From NCBI RefSeq assembly GCF_003003215.1, contig NZ_PVUF01000009.1, forward strand, positions 115,211-179,210: a stretch of DNA of 64,000 nt, in the 5' to 3' direction. Position numbers and translations under genes: made by a program. The notes beneath the pieces are model-generated. The model did not search any database and had not been told where the DNA came from. It saw nothing but the letters and a program-made list of their open reading frames with translations. The DNA comes from Tritonibacter scottomollicae. Its GTDB lineage: Bacteria; Pseudomonadota; Alphaproteobacteria; Rhodobacterales; Rhodobacteraceae. The stretch's first letter is position 1; each line of letters opens with the position of its first letter. This document shows, one piece after another, positions 22,714 through 32,384 of the stretch.

Positions 22714-22778
22714 GGGGGCGCTGCCCCCTCCGGGCCTTGCGGCCCGTTCACCCCCGAGGGTATTTCTGAAAAGATGAA
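22714..22778 (+). repeat. Dispersed intergenic element, copy 1 (two hairpins plus tail)
   Basis: Two perfect hairpins (GGGGGC-GCT-GCCCCC at 22714-22728 and CGGGCC-TTGC-GGCCCG at 22731-22746), then a tail CCGAGGGTATTTCTGAAAAGATGAA (two 10+ base parts, 22754-22778). The same layout, inverted, is at 47958-48034. The tail contains the queG ATG (22774), so the element forms the leader of queG. Confidence 0.6.
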
Positions 22779-23820
22779 TGACGTCGGCGATATAAAGTCA
22801 CGGCTTGTGGAACAGGCACGCGCCGAGGGGTTCGTCTCTGCGCGCATCTGTCGGCCATGGGATGTGCCGCAGGTGCCAGAGCGGCTGCGCGCGTTTCTCG
22901 ATGCCGGATACCATGGCCAGATGGGCTGGATGGCAGACCGGGTGAACTGGCGTGAAAATCCGGCCGCACTCTGGCCGGAGGCGCGTTCTGTCATCATGCT
23001 GGCGGAAAGCTATATGCCGGATGAAAATCCGATGTCGGTTGTGGGCTTGCCGGACCGCGCTGCGATCTCCGTCTATGCCCGAGGCAAGGACTACCATGAT
23101 CTCGTCAAGAAACGGCTGAAGCGACTGGCGCGCTGGATGATTGCCGAGGCGGGTGATGAAACGCAGGTGAAGGTGTTTGTCGACACAGCTCCAGTGCCGG
23201 AAAAGGCGCTGGGACAGGCCTCCGGCTTGGGTTGGCAGGGCAAGCATACCAACCTTCTGAGCCGAGATTGGGGAAACTGGGCCTTTTTAGGCTCTGTTTT
23301 TACCACATTGGAGCTGCCCATCGACCCGGCTGAACCGGATCATTGCGGCTCCTGCAAGGCCTGCCTGACGGCCTGTCCGACGGACGCCTTCCCAGCGCCC
23401 TACCAGCTGGATGCGCGGCGTTGCATTTCCTATCTGACGATCGAATATAAGGGACCCATCGACGAGGAGCTGCGCGGCAAACTCGGCAATCGGATCTACG
23501 GCTGTGACGATTGTCTGGCTGCCTGTCCCTGGAACAAATTTGCGGTTGAAGCCTCCGACATCCGCTATGCTGCGCGGGAGGGAACGATTGCGCCGCCGCT
23601 GTCCGAGCTGGCGCAACTCGATGATGCCGATTTTCGCGCGCGTTTTTCTGGCTCGCCGATCAAACGGATCGGGCGGGATAGGTTTGTGCGCAATGTGCTT
23701 TATGCCATCGGAAATTCCGGCGACCCCGGCCTGTTGTCCGATGCCCAACGGCTGTGTGAAGATCCCGATCCCACCGTGGCCGATGCTGCGCGTTGGGCCG
23801 TGATGCGACTGCAGGAATGA
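22774..23820 (+). CDS. queG: Epoxyqueuosine reductase QueG
   Basis: Cobalamin-dependent reductase that makes queuosine from epoxyqueuosine in tRNA, 348 aa. Seen: two [4Fe-4S] motifs, [16 protein letters not shown] and [13 protein letters not shown], and a C-terminal HEAT-like segment. The [14 protein letters not shown] block is the family signature around the cofactor pocket. The start codon lies inside a dispersed repeat, with GAAAAG as a weak ribosome binding site provided by that repeat. It is alone between a GST gene and a hydantoinase gene. Confidence 0.96.
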   Translation: MNDVGDIKSRLVEQARAEGFVSARICRPWDVPQVPERLRAFLDAGYHGQMGWMADRVNWRENPAALWPEARSVIMLAESYMPDENPMSVVGLPDRAAISVYARGKDYHDLVKKRLKRLARWMIAEAGDETQVKVFVDTAPVPEKALGQASGLGWQGKHTNLLSRDWGNWAFLGSVFTTLELPIDPAEPDHCGSCKACLTACPTDAFPAPYQLDARRCISYLTIEYKGPIDEELRGKLGNRIYGCDDCLAACPWNKFAVEASDIRYAAREGTIAPPLSELAQLDDADFRARFSGSPIKRIGRDRFVRNVLYAIGNSGDPGLLSDAQRLCEDPDPTVADAARWAVMRLQE

Positions 23821-23890
23821 CGCAAACAGAGTGGACGTGACGCGAATGGTCGTGACACCCATGCAGGCGTGAACAGAATTCGAGGATAAG

Positions 23891-25897
23891 ATGGCGTTGT
23901 TGCTTGGGGTGGACACCGGGGGCACCTACACGGATGCGGTCCTGATCCGCGACGAAACGGAAGTGATCGCTTCGGCCAAATCGCTCACCACCCGACAGGA
24001 TCTGGCGATCGGGGTTGGTGGTGCCGTGCGGGCGGTGCTGGAACAATCCGGCGCTTCACCGACTGAGGTGTCCTTGGCGGCCCTGTCCACGACCCTGGCC
24101 ACCAATGCGCTGGTTGAGGGACAGGGCGGGCGTGTGGCGCTCATCTACATCGGCTTTTCCGAGCAGGATCTGGACCGCCATGGCCTCAATGAAGCGCTGA
24201 AAGGCGACCCGGCGCTGATCCTCTCCGGCGGCCATACCCATGCGGGCAGCGAGGCGAAACCACTCGACACAGAGGCCCTGATTGCCTTTTTAGAGACTGC
24301 ATCTGCCGGTGTGAGCGGCTTTGCCGTCGCCGGGGTGTTTGCCACTCGCAACCCCGCGCATGAGCTGGAAGTGGCGAAGATCATCCAGGAGCGCACTGGC
24401 GCGCCGGTGACCTGCTCGCATCAGCTCTCGGCCAAGCTGAACGGACCCAAGCGAGCGCTGACAGCGGTGCTGAACGCGCGCCTTATCGGCATGATCGACC
24501 AGCTTATCAATCGCGCGGCGGACACGCTGGCGCATATCGGGATCGAAGCCCCGATGATGGTGGTGCGTGGCGACGGGGCCTTGATGTCGGCGCAGCAGGC
24601 GCGCAGCCGGCCGATCGAAACGATCCTCAGCGGGCCTGCCGCCTCGATCGTCGGTGCGCGCTGGATGACCGGGGCTGAAAACGCACTGGTCAGCGACATT
24701 GGTGGCACCACCACCGATGTGGCACTGATCGAACGTGGCCTGCCCAAGATCGACCCCGAAGGCGCGCTGGTGGGGGGCTTTCGCACCATGGTGGAGGCAG
24801 TGGCCATGCGCACCACTGGCCTTGGTGGTGACAGTCAGGTGCATCTCAACACCGATGGTCTGGAAGGTGGCGTGACGCTTGGTCCGCGCCGGGTGCTGCC
24901 GGTCTCCCTGATTGCCGCCGAGGCCCCTGATGTCGTGCATGCAGCGCTTGAGGCGCAGCTGCGCGCGCCTGTGGTGGGGGAGTACGACGGTCGATTTGTC
25001 CGCGCCGTCGAAGGGCAGCCCGCAGTTGGTCTGTCGGAACGAGAGGCCACTGTTCTGGCACGGGTCGGCACCGGCGTCCGTGCACTGGGTGACGTGCTGC
25101 GCACCCGGATGGAGCACGGGGCGCTGAACCGCTTGGTTGACCGTGGTCTGGTGCAGATTGCGGGTATCACGCCCTCCGATGCCAGCCACGTCCTGAACCG
25201 GGTTTCCGCATGGGATCGAGACGCTGCAGAAAAGGCCCTGACGATCTTTGCCCGTCGCCGGATCGGAAGCGGCGACACAGTGGCCGAAGACGCGAAAGCG
25301 CTGGCGCAGATGATCGTCGACCAACTGACGGAGCAGACGGCGCTGACGTTGCTGGAATCGGTTTTTTGCGAAGAGCAGGCGTCGCTTGGGGGCAACCCAA
25401 AGGATCTCGCCCGTCATATCCTGCTGCAGCGTGGTCTGGCGGGGCATCGGGGCGTGCTGGCACTCGATGCGCGCGTGAACGTGGACGTGATTGGTCTTGG
25501 CGCTTCTGCCCCAAGCTATTACCCGGCGGTGGGTGATCGGCTGCGCTGCAGAATGATCCTGCCGGAACACGCCGGGGTCGCCAATGCCATCGGTGCCGTC
25601 GTCGGGCGGATATCCCAACGACGGAGCGGAACCGTCACCTCCCCGTCCGAGGGCAAGTTCCGGGTGCATTTCGACACCGGTCCGCGAGATTTCACAGCCA
25701 GTGCGGAGGCCCTGGAGGCGCTGGAAAAATCCCTGCGCGCGGACGCCGTCGCCGCCGCCGAAGCAGCAGGGGCCGGCGATATCCACGTACATGTCAGCCG
25801 GGACATCCGGACCGCAGAGGTCGAAGCGCGGTCGATCTTCGTCGAAGCGCTGCTGACGGTGCAGGCCAGCGGCCGCCCGCGCGCTGCGCATCAGTAG
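23891..25897 (+). CDS. Hydantoinase/oxoprolinase A family protein
   Basis: ATP-dependent ring-opening hydrolase subunit of the HyuA/oxoprolinase family, 668 aa. Seen: an N-terminal ATPase motif GVDTGGTYTDAV (residues 6-17), a second motif DIGGTTTDVALIERG, then the hydantoinase A domain; the C-terminal third is less conserved. It acts on hydantoins, 5-oxoproline or N-methylhydantoin in known members. No hyuB-type partner is next to it, which is unusual because A and B usually pair. GAGGATAAG precedes the ATG. It is convergent with msrA. Confidence 0.88.
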   Translation: MALLLGVDTGGTYTDAVLIRDETEVIASAKSLTTRQDLAIGVGGAVRAVLEQSGASPTEVSLAALSTTLATNALVEGQGGRVALIYIGFSEQDLDRHGLNEALKGDPALILSGGHTHAGSEAKPLDTEALIAFLETASAGVSGFAVAGVFATRNPAHELEVAKIIQERTGAPVTCSHQLSAKLNGPKRALTAVLNARLIGMIDQLINRAADTLAHIGIEAPMMVVRGDGALMSAQQARSRPIETILSGPAASIVGARWMTGAENALVSDIGGTTTDVALIERGLPKIDPEGALVGGFRTMVEAVAMRTTGLGGDSQVHLNTDGLEGGVTLGPRRVLPVSLIAAEAPDVVHAALEAQLRAPVVGEYDGRFVRAVEGQPAVGLSEREATVLARVGTGVRALGDVLRTRMEHGALNRLVDRGLVQIAGITPSDASHVLNRVSAWDRDAAEKALTIFARRRIGSGDTVAEDAKALAQMIVDQLTEQTALTLLESVFCEEQASLGGNPKDLARHILLQRGLAGHRGVLALDARVNVDVIGLGASAPSYYPAVGDRLRCRMILPEHAGVANAIGAVVGRISQRRSGTVTSPSEGKFRVHFDTGPRDFTASAEALEALEKSLRADAVAAAEAAGAGDIHVHVSRDIRTAEVEARSIFVEALLTVQASGRPRAAHQ

Positions 25898-25910
25898 CAT
25901 CTAAAATGGC

Positions 25911-25965
25911 AAGCGACCGTCCTCTACCGGACGGCCGCTTCTGGGTTCAGGGCCTGATATCAGGC
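25911..25965. terminator. Hairpins between the convergent hydantoinase gene and msrA
   Basis: AAGCGaCCGTCC with GGACGGcCGCTT (25911-25940, one mismatch) and a perfect palindrome GCCTGATATCAGGC (25952-25965). There is no long T run, so termination is plausible but not certain. Confidence 0.45.
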
Positions 25966-25976
25966 TCTAATCAGGT

Positions 25977-26492
25977 TTATTCCGCTGCTTGAGTCCGCTT
26001 GGGCAAGACCCAGTCGGGACGAGCGAAGTGGCAAGTGTAGCCGCTTGGCAGGCGCTGCAAATAGTCCTGATGTTCAGACTCGGCCTCCCAGAAATCGCCT
26101 ACGGGCTCCACTTCTGTCACCACTTTGCCGGGCCAGATGCCAGAGGCATCCACATCGGCGATCGTGTCCAGCGCCACGGCTTTCTGCGCCTCATCCACAT
26201 AGTAGATGGCGGAGCGATAGCTCATGCCGACGTCATTGCCCTGGCGATTCTCTGTGGTGGGATCGTGGATCTGGAAGAAGAACTCCAGCATTTCACGGTA
26301 GGAGGTCTGCTCGGGATCAAAGATGATCTCGATCCCCTCAGCATGAGTACCATGGTTCTGATAGGTCGCGTTCGGGACATCGCCGCCGGTATAGCCGACA
26401 CGGGTGCTCAGCACGCCTGTGCGCTTCCGGATCAGCTCCTGCATGCCCCAGAAACAACCGCCAGCCAGAACGGCACGTTCGGTATTGCTCAT
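25977..26492 (-). CDS. msrA: Peptide methionine (S)-S-oxide reductase MsrA
   Basis: Repairs the S-epimer of oxidised methionine, 171 aa. The catalytic Cys is in GGCFWGMQE near residue 13; the conserved GYTGG and the FDPEQTSY stretch are present; a resolving-type Cys is close to the C-terminus (GYTCHF). It overlaps the end of msrB by 4 bp, so the two are co-translated. The pair faces a divergent glutathione peroxidase gene, giving a compact oxidative repair locus. Confidence 0.97.
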   Translation of the reverse strand: MSNTERAVLAGGCFWGMQELIRKRTGVLSTRVGYTGGDVPNATYQNHGTHAEGIEIIFDPEQTSYREMLEFFFQIHDPTTENRQGNDVGMSYRSAIYYVDEAQKAVALDTIADVDASGIWPGKVVTEVEPVGDFWEAESEHQDYLQRLPSGYTCHFARPDWVLPKRTQAAE

Positions 26493-26938
26493 CGGTGGTC
26501 CTCCACTTGATTGATGTAGGCGCCATAGCCTTCCGCCTCCATGTCGTCGAGGTGGATAAAGCGCAAGGACGCCGAGTTGATGCAGTAGCGCAGGCCGCCC
26601 CGATCCGCCGGTCCATCAGGAAAAACATGCCCGAGATGACTGTCGCCATGGGTGGAACGCACTTCGGTGCGGATCATGCCGAGGGTTCGATCTTCGATTT
26701 CCTGCACATGGGCGGACTCGATCGGCTTGGTAAAACTCGGCCAGCCACACCCCGACTCGTATTTGTCGGCAGAAGCGAACAGCGGTTCGCCGGAGACGAT
26801 GTCCACATAGATGCCGGGCTCCTTGTTGGACAGCAGCTTGCCCGTGCCCGGCCGTTCGGTTCCCGCGTTTTGCGTGACGTGGAATTCCTCTTCCGACAGC
26901 GCTGCGACGGCATCTGGGTTCTTGAAGTATTTGGTCAT
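26489..26938 (-). CDS. msrB: Peptide methionine (R)-S-oxide reductase MsrB (zinc-site-lacking type)
   Basis: Repairs the R-epimer of oxidised methionine, 149 aa. The catalytic Cys is in [13 protein letters not shown]. The four zinc cysteines of classical MsrB are missing: the first pair is replaced in [10 protein letters not shown] and the second in GDSHLGHVF, so this is a metal-free form, which is known in the family. The ATG at 26938 has GGGAGGGG upstream; the longer frame runs through the promoter region. First gene of the msrB-msrA operon. Confidence 0.95.
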   Translation of the reverse strand: MTKYFKNPDAVAALSEEEFHVTQNAGTERPGTGKLLSNKEPGIYVDIVSGEPLFASADKYESGCGWPSFTKPIESAHVQEIEDRTLGMIRTEVRSTHGDSHLGHVFPDGPADRGGLRYCINSASLRFIHLDDMEAEGYGAYINQVEDHR

Positions 26939-27012
26939 GGGCCCCTCCCACATGATTGATAGGGCAATATTTGGGGTCGGAGACTGCGCTTTCAAACCCC
27001 AATGCGCAAGAG

Positions 27013-27029
27013 GGTGACTGGCAGTCACC
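27013..27029. promoter_or_regulatory. Dyad in the msrB-gpx divergent gap
   Basis: GGTGACT-GGC-AGTCACC, a perfect 7-bp inverted repeat with a 3-bp centre, about midway between the two divergent starts. It may be an operator for both genes. Confidence 0.4.
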
Positions 27030-27095
27030 TCCTCCCGTGAGCAAAAGTGATCCACCCTGCGGACCGGTCCGTATGATTTCAAAAGGAGAGTTCTG

Positions 27096-27629
27096 ATGCG
27101 CGTGTTTCTGGCAGGGATGTTGATGTTGTTTGGGATTTTCGGAATGTCGACGGTAAACAGCGCGCCGCTACAAGGCACGTTTCAATCCATAGATGGCGAG
27201 ACCCTCGATCTGGAGAGCTTTCGCGGGCAGCCGGTGCTTGTGGTCAACACGGCGTCAATGTGCGGGTTTACCGGACAGTATGATGGGCTGCAGACCCTCT
27301 ACGATACCTATCGTGAACGGGGGCTGATTGTGCTGGCCGTCCCGTCGAATGACTTCAATCAGGAGCTTTCCAACGCCGAAGAGGTGAAAGAGTTCTGCGA
27401 AACCCGTTTCGATCTCACATTGCCGATGGCGGATATCACGCAGGTGACCGGTCAGGACGCTCATCCGTTCTTTCGCGAAGTGGCACAGCAGACCGGGTTT
27501 GTGCCGCGCTGGAACTTCAACAAGATCCTGCTGTCACCAGACGGAAATGTCGTGAAGACTTGGGGCTCCCTCACGCGGCCAATGTCCGGTGCGATCCGTC
27601 AGGCCGTCGAAGGGCAGCTGAACAGCTGA
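27096..27629 (+). CDS. Glutathione peroxidase (Cys type, exported)
   Basis: Thiol peroxidase of the glutathione peroxidase family, 177 aa. An N-terminal hydrophobic segment (residues 1-22) looks like a signal peptide, so it probably acts in the periplasm. The active-site Cys is encoded by TGC in [14 protein letters not shown] (not selenocysteine), and the Gln (NQEL), Trp and Asn (RWNFNK) of the tetrad are present. AAAAGGAG precedes the ATG. It is divergent from msrB-msrA. The electron donor in this compartment is not evident; thioredoxin-like proteins are possible. Confidence 0.93.
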   Translation: MRVFLAGMLMLFGIFGMSTVNSAPLQGTFQSIDGETLDLESFRGQPVLVVNTASMCGFTGQYDGLQTLYDTYRERGLIVLAVPSNDFNQELSNAEEVKEFCETRFDLTLPMADITQVTGQDAHPFFREVAQQTGFVPRWNFNKILLSPDGNVVKTWGSLTRPMSGAIRQAVEGQLNS

Positions 27630-27633
27630 GTTT

Positions 27634-28545
27634 TTAATCCGCCCGCGCCGAGAGGCCAGGCGCCATCGGTGCGGTTCTGGTCGCGGGCTGCCGCGACAGC
27701 TGCACCGCAAGAATACCAAGCGTCACGATCCCCACGCCAACCACATCCAGCACTCCGAGGCGCTCTCCCAGCAGAATGCTGGCAATCGCGACACCGAACA
27801 CCGGGTTGAGGAAGTGGAAGGTCGCCGCCCTCACCGCACCGATCCGGTTGAGCAGCATCACCCAGATCAGCGTCGCCGCCAGCCCGGGCACCAATGTCGT
27901 ATAGATGAACGCGAGCGCGAGCGGCCAGCTCGGGTCTACGCGAATGGTCTCAAACGTCAGGGCCGCCGGAAACAGCACTGCAGAGCCGATCAGCATCTGC
28001 AGCCCCACCACCATCATGAAGTTGCCACCTGACGTCGCCCCGCGCAGTGCAAGTGTGGCTGCAGTCAGGGCCAACACCCCAAGCCCACAGAAGGCCACAC
28101 CAACAAGGTCGACACCGGCACCAATCCGCGTTCCCATGATCAGGCCGACCCCGGCCACACCGGCCACAAGTCCCAGCAACCCGAGCGGGCGGATTTTCTC
28201 ATGGAACACGATCAGCGAGGCAAGCGCCACCAGCAGCGGCATGGTCGACGCAATAATGGCGGCCAAAGACGCCTCGATCCATTGCATCGCAACGAAGTTG
28301 AGCCCGAGATAGAGCGCATTCTGACAGACGCCAAACACGATGGTCGCCTTCCACTGCCCAGACGTCAGTCGCCATGTCTGCCCAAGGGCACGCGCGATCA
28401 GGACACCAATCACGCCGGAGATCAGAAACCGCATCGCCAGCGAAAACAACGGGGAAGCATCCACAACGATGATCCGCGCCGAGGTAAAGGCAGAAGACCA
28501 CATCAGGGCAAATGTCAGCCCCATCGCTATTGCACGCAAATCCAT
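27634..28545 (-). CDS. DMT family transporter (EamA)
   Basis: Membrane exporter or importer of the drug/metabolite transporter superfamily, 303 aa, with two EamA repeats and about ten membrane segments (first repeat ending near residue 130). The start at 28545 is favoured by AAGGGG eight bases upstream; an ATG at 28566 has no such site. The substrate cannot be inferred. Its stop lies 4 bp from that of the convergent glutathione peroxidase gene. The C-terminal tail is short and basic. Confidence 0.88.
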   Translation of the reverse strand: MDLRAIAMGLTFALMWSSAFTSARIIVVDASPLFSLAMRFLISGVIGVLIARALGQTWRLTSGQWKATIVFGVCQNALYLGLNFVAMQWIEASLAAIIASTMPLLVALASLIVFHEKIRPLGLLGLVAGVAGVGLIMGTRIGAGVDLVGVAFCGLGVLALTAATLALRGATSGGNFMMVVGLQMLIGSAVLFPAALTFETIRVDPSWPLALAFIYTTLVPGLAATLIWVMLLNRIGAVRAATFHFLNPVFGVAIASILLGERLGVLDVVGVGIVTLGILAVQLSRQPATRTAPMAPGLSARAD

Positions 28546-28623
28546 CAATGGCCCCTTCGTTGTCATCGCCGGCACGCTAACCAGTTCCCGGCGGGGTGAA
28601 TAGGTCGTGATCGGATATTGGTA

Positions 28624-28655
28624 CAAAACAAAAGGGCCGCCCCAAAGGGCAGCCC
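28624..28655 (-). terminator. Terminator of the HU gene
   Basis: Minus strand: GGGCTGCCC, loop TTTG, GGGCGGCCC (one T-G pair), then TTTTGTTTTG. It separates the HU gene from the DMT transporter gene. Confidence 0.85.
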
Positions 28656-28683
28656 CGAAGCTGTCGCCAGACCAAAAGGTCTA

Positions 28684-28977
28684 TCAGGCGTCGCCGTTCA
28701 CGCTGTCTTTCAGCGCTTTGGCGATGGTCATTTTCACGACCTTGTCTGCTTCTTTCATGAACTTCTCGCCGGTGGCCGGGTTGCGCACTTCGCGCTCCGG
28801 ACGCTCACGGCAATAGATCTTGCCAACGCCCGGCAGAGTCACGGCACCACCGCCGGACACTTCACGGGTGATCAGGTTGCACACGGCATCCAGCGCGGCG
28901 CCAGCGGTTTTCTTGTCGCTGTCCATTTCCTCAGCAAGCGCTGCCACAAGCTGAGTTTTGGTCATCGGTTTGGACAT
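28684..28977 (-). CDS. HU family DNA-binding protein
   Basis: Small basic nucleoid protein of 97 aa. The HU/IHF fold is clear, with the arm motif RNPATGEKF and the start MTKTQLVAALAEE. The ATG at 28977 has AAGGAG upstream. It bends and wraps DNA. The upstream region has a dyad TGTTGT-GGG-ACAACA (29037-29051) and a possible promoter. Length and sequence fit an HU-like rather than an IHF subunit. It has one Cys in CNLITREV and another in KIYCRERPE, which is uncommon for HU. Confidence 0.93.
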   Translation of the reverse strand: MSKPMTKTQLVAALAEEMDSDKKTAGAALDAVCNLITREVSGGGAVTLPGVGKIYCRERPEREVRNPATGEKFMKEADKVVKMTIAKALKDSVNGDA

Positions 28978-29119
28978 TCTTAGTCTCCTTGAAACTGCCC
29001 GACGTGTTGGGGCCTCATCGCGTAACATTAGCGTTATGTTGTGGGACAACACAACGCGTAGCGCATAAGATCAAGCGCCAAACTAGAGATTTTCGGTGGA
29101 AAACAGCATATTTTCGCCT

Positions 29120-30586
29120 TTACAGGAAGGCTGTTTCGTCGAAAGAGCGCAATTTCCGGCTATGAAGGCGCTCCAACGGCATGCTCCGGAGCATTTCCAT
29201 CGCCTTGATCCCGATCAGCAAATGCTTTGAGACTTGGGTGCGGTAGAAGTCCGAGGCCATGCCCGGCAGCTTCAACTCACCGTGCAGCGGCTTGTCGGAC
29301 ACACACAACAGCGTCCCGTAGGGCACCCGGAAGCGGTACCCGTTGGCGGCAATGGTTGCACTCTCCATATCAAGCGCAATGGCGCGGGATTGGCTCAGGT
29401 GCTGCACCGGGCCGGACTGATCCCGCAGCTCCCAATTGCGGTTGTCGTGGCTGGCAACGGTGCCGGTGCGCATGATCCGTTTCAGGTCATACCCTTCAAG
29501 GCCGGTTTCCTGCGCCACCGCCTCTTCCAATGCGACCTGAATTTCCGCCAGTGCCGGGATCGGCACCCAGACCGGCAGATCGTCGTCCAGCACGTGATCC
29601 TCGCGCAGATAGGCATGCGCCAGCACGAAGTCCCCCAGCGCCTGCGAATTTCGCAGACCGGCACAATGGCCAACCATCAGCCAGGCATGCGGGCGCAGCA
29701 CCGCGATGTGGTCGGTGGCGGTCTTTGCATTCGACGGTCCGACCCCGATGTTGACCAGGGTGATGCCGTTCCCGTCCGGTCGCTTCAGGTGATAGGTTGG
29801 CATCTGAGGCATCTTTGGGGACTCAGGCAGCACTTCCTCGGCATCGGTAATCTCGACGTTGCCGGTGGAGACAAAGCTGGTGTAGCCGCTGTCGGTATCT
29901 GCCAGTTGGGCGCGGGCATAGGCCTCGAACTCGGTCACGTAGAACTGGTAGTTGGTGAACAACACATGGTTCTGGAAATGACCCGGGTCGGTGGCCGTGT
30001 AATGCGCCAGACGCGCCAGCGAATAATCAACCCGTTGGGCGGTAAACAGCGACAGTGGTCCGACGCCATTTTCCGGCACATGGGTGCCATTGACGATATC
30101 GTCGTTGGTGGTTGCCAGATCCGGTACGTCAAAGACGTCACGCAGGGTGAAACGCGCGGCCCCTTCCTGCGGCACGGTCAAACCGGGGCGAGAGGCAACG
30201 GCAAAATGCACCGGCATAGGTGTTTCCGAAACGCCCACGACCACGGGCTGACCGTGGTTCTTGATCAACAGGCCAATCTGCTGCTCCAGATAATGTTCAA
30301 ACAGATCCGGTCTGGTCACCGTGGTTGAATAGGTCCCCGGATCGGCCACATGGCCAAAGCTCAGGCGACTGTCCACCTGCGCATAGGTAGTCGTTGTAAA
30401 GCGAACTTCCGGATAAAACGCGCGCATGCGGCTTCCGGGTGCAGCACCTGCGCTCATCGCCGACATGAACTCGTCGCACAGAAAGTTGGTGGCCGCATCA
30501 TAAAGTTCGATCAACCGGGCCACGGCGGCCTTGGGATCGGTAAAGCTTTGGGCTTCGGGCAGGTCGGGTGTTTTTATGTCAGTCAT
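29120..30586 (-). CDS. amn: AMP nucleosidase
   Basis: Splits AMP into adenine and ribose 5-phosphate, 488 aa, the full bacterial length. Seen: the N-terminal AMP-nucleosidase-specific domain with a FPEVRF-like stretch (RAFYPEVRFTTT), and the C-terminal nucleoside-phosphorylase-type domain with VGHCAGLR and MESATIAANGYRFRVPYGTLL. Its start overlaps the adenine deaminase gene by 8 bp, so the products act in series: AMP to adenine, then adenine to hypoxanthine. Confidence 0.96.
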   Translation of the reverse strand: MTDIKTPDLPEAQSFTDPKAAVARLIELYDAATNFLCDEFMSAMSAGAAPGSRMRAFYPEVRFTTTTYAQVDSRLSFGHVADPGTYSTTVTRPDLFEHYLEQQIGLLIKNHGQPVVVGVSETPMPVHFAVASRPGLTVPQEGAARFTLRDVFDVPDLATTNDDIVNGTHVPENGVGPLSLFTAQRVDYSLARLAHYTATDPGHFQNHVLFTNYQFYVTEFEAYARAQLADTDSGYTSFVSTGNVEITDAEEVLPESPKMPQMPTYHLKRPDGNGITLVNIGVGPSNAKTATDHIAVLRPHAWLMVGHCAGLRNSQALGDFVLAHAYLREDHVLDDDLPVWVPIPALAEIQVALEEAVAQETGLEGYDLKRIMRTGTVASHDNRNWELRDQSGPVQHLSQSRAIALDMESATIAANGYRFRVPYGTLLCVSDKPLHGELKLPGMASDFYRTQVSKHLLIGIKAMEMLRSMPLERLHSRKLRSFDETAFL

Positions 30587-32384
30587 TGAACGGCTCGATT
30601 ACTGGAATTTTCTGGAATGTACGCACATCGACAAGGCCGAGATCGCTGATCCTCAGCTCAGGTATGACCACGAGGGCCAGCAACGAGTGCTGCATATAGG
30701 CGTTGTTGAGCTGGCAGCCGCAGTCCTGCATGGCCGCAACCAGCTTGTCCGCGTCCGCAGCCACCATGGAGGCAGGACGGTCCGACATCAACCCGGCGAT
30801 CGGCAACTCCACCAGCGCCAGCTCCTCACCATCTCGGAAGATCGTGATGCCGCCGCCAACTTCGGCCAGACGGTTTGCCGCCAGCGCCATCTGCGCGCGG
30901 TCGGTGCCGACCACGATCATGTGGTGACTGTCATGGGCGACGGTGGAGGCCATCGCCATCCGCCCCTCATAGCCAAACCCCGAAACAAACGCGTTGGTGA
31001 CGCCGCCCGTGGCCTGATGACGTTCGACCAGCGCGATCTGACACACCGGTCCCTCGCCTTCGACCAGCCCATCCTTGACCGGCAGCTCCGCCTTCAGCGC
31101 CTTGGTCGGGGCCTGGTTCTCCACCACGCCGATCACATTGGCGGTGACGGAGTTTGCACCCTCTGGCGCTGCGAGTTCAAAGTCCCGCGCGGTCAATTGA
31201 TGCCCCAGATGCACGGTGCCCCGGGCGCTGTCCGGCCAGTCCAGATGCGGGCAATCCACCTTGATAGAGCCTGTTTCTGCCACGACCTGCCCGCGCGCAA
31301 TGACCACTTCGATGGGCAGGGTTGTCAGATCCGAGCTCAGGATCACATCCGCCCGCCGACCGGGGGTGAGGGAGCCGATTTCGCGCTCCAGACCAAAATG
31401 CGTCGCGGTGTTGATGGTCGCCATCTGGATCGCCACCACCGGGTCACAGCCGCAGGCGATGGCGTGGCGCACCACCCGGTTCATATGGCCATCGTTGACC
31501 AGCGTGCCAGAGTGGCAATCATCGGTGCAGAGGATGAAATTGCGGGGATCGAGGCCTTTCTCGGTGATCGCGGTGATCTGCGCCTCGACGTCGTACCAGG
31601 CGGAGCCCAGACGCACCATCGCGCGCATCCCCTGCCGCATCCGCGCGATGGCGTCCGCCTCGCAAGTGCCCTCGTGATCATCGGCCGGGCCGCCGGCCAC
31701 ATAGGCGGCGAAATCCGGCCCCAGATCGGGCGAGGCATAATGCCCGCCGACGGTCTTGCCCGCGCGCTGGGTGGCGGCGATCTCCGCCAGCATCTTGGCA
31801 TCACCATTGGCGACACCGGGAAAGTTCATCATCTCGCCCAACCCGATGATGCCGGGCCAGTTCATTGCCTCCGACACGTCCTCGGGCGAGATCTCATAGC
31901 CCGTGGTCTCCAACCCCGGCGCCGAGGGCGCGCAGGAGGGCATCTGGGTGTAAATGTTGACCGGCTGCAAAAGCGCCTCGTCATGCATCAGCCGCACGCC
32001 TTCGAGGCCCAGCACATTGGCGATCTCATGCGGGTCGGTGAACATGGTGGTGGTGCCATGCGGGATCACCGCGCGGGCAAATTCCGCCGGCGTCAGCATG
32101 CCGCTCTCGATGTGCATATGCGCATCACACAGGCCCGGCACCATATAGCGCCCCTCGGCCTCGATCACCTGCGTGTCGGCGCCAACGCAGTAAGAGGCAT
32201 CTGGCCCCACATATGCGATCCGACCCGCCTTGATCGCGATGTCATGGCCATCCAGTACTTCCCGCGTGTGCACATTTACCCACTTGCCGTTACGGATCAC
32301 CGTATCGGCCGGGGCACGTCCGGCTGCGGTTTCAATCAATTGGGGGGCGACGTCGGGCCAGCTTGGGAAGGTCTTGTTTGTCAT
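30579..32384 (-). CDS. ade: Adenine deaminase
   Basis: Metal-dependent amidohydrolase that converts adenine to hypoxanthine and ammonia, 601 aa, the usual length. Seen: the metal motif DAHMHIESGMLTP near residue 90, PHGTTTMFTDPHEIANV, and the late HDSHHMIVVG segment of the C-terminal domain. It overlaps amn by 8 bp downstream in an ade-amn operon for purine salvage. The 315-bp region before it holds only a small GGGGT-GCAAG-ACCCC hairpin and the promoters of the two divergent genes. Confidence 0.97.
   Translation of the reverse strand: MTNKTFPSWPDVAPQLIETAAGRAPADTVIRNGKWVNVHTREVLDGHDIAIKAGRIAYVGPDASYCVGADTQVIEAEGRYMVPGLCDAHMHIESGMLTPAEFARAVIPHGTTTMFTDPHEIANVLGLEGVRLMHDEALLQPVNIYTQMPSCAPSAPGLETTGYEISPEDVSEAMNWPGIIGLGEMMNFPGVANGDAKMLAEIAATQRAGKTVGGHYASPDLGPDFAAYVAGGPADDHEGTCEADAIARMRQGMRAMVRLGSAWYDVEAQITAITEKGLDPRNFILCTDDCHSGTLVNDGHMNRVVRHAIACGCDPVVAIQMATINTATHFGLEREIGSLTPGRRADVILSSDLTTLPIEVVIARGQVVAETGSIKVDCPHLDWPDSARGTVHLGHQLTARDFELAAPEGANSVTANVIGVVENQAPTKALKAELPVKDGLVEGEGPVCQIALVERHQATGGVTNAFVSGFGYEGRMAMASTVAHDSHHMIVVGTDRAQMALAANRLAEVGGGITIFRDGEELALVELPIAGLMSDRPASMVAADADKLVAAMQDCGCQLNNAYMQHSLLALVVIPELRISDLGLVDVRTFQKIPVIEPFND

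Noticed and set aside
27096..27629. Selenocysteine in the glutathione peroxidase
   Set aside because: The active-site codon is TGC, not TGA. The SelW-like protein at 36103 also has TGC at both CxxC positions.
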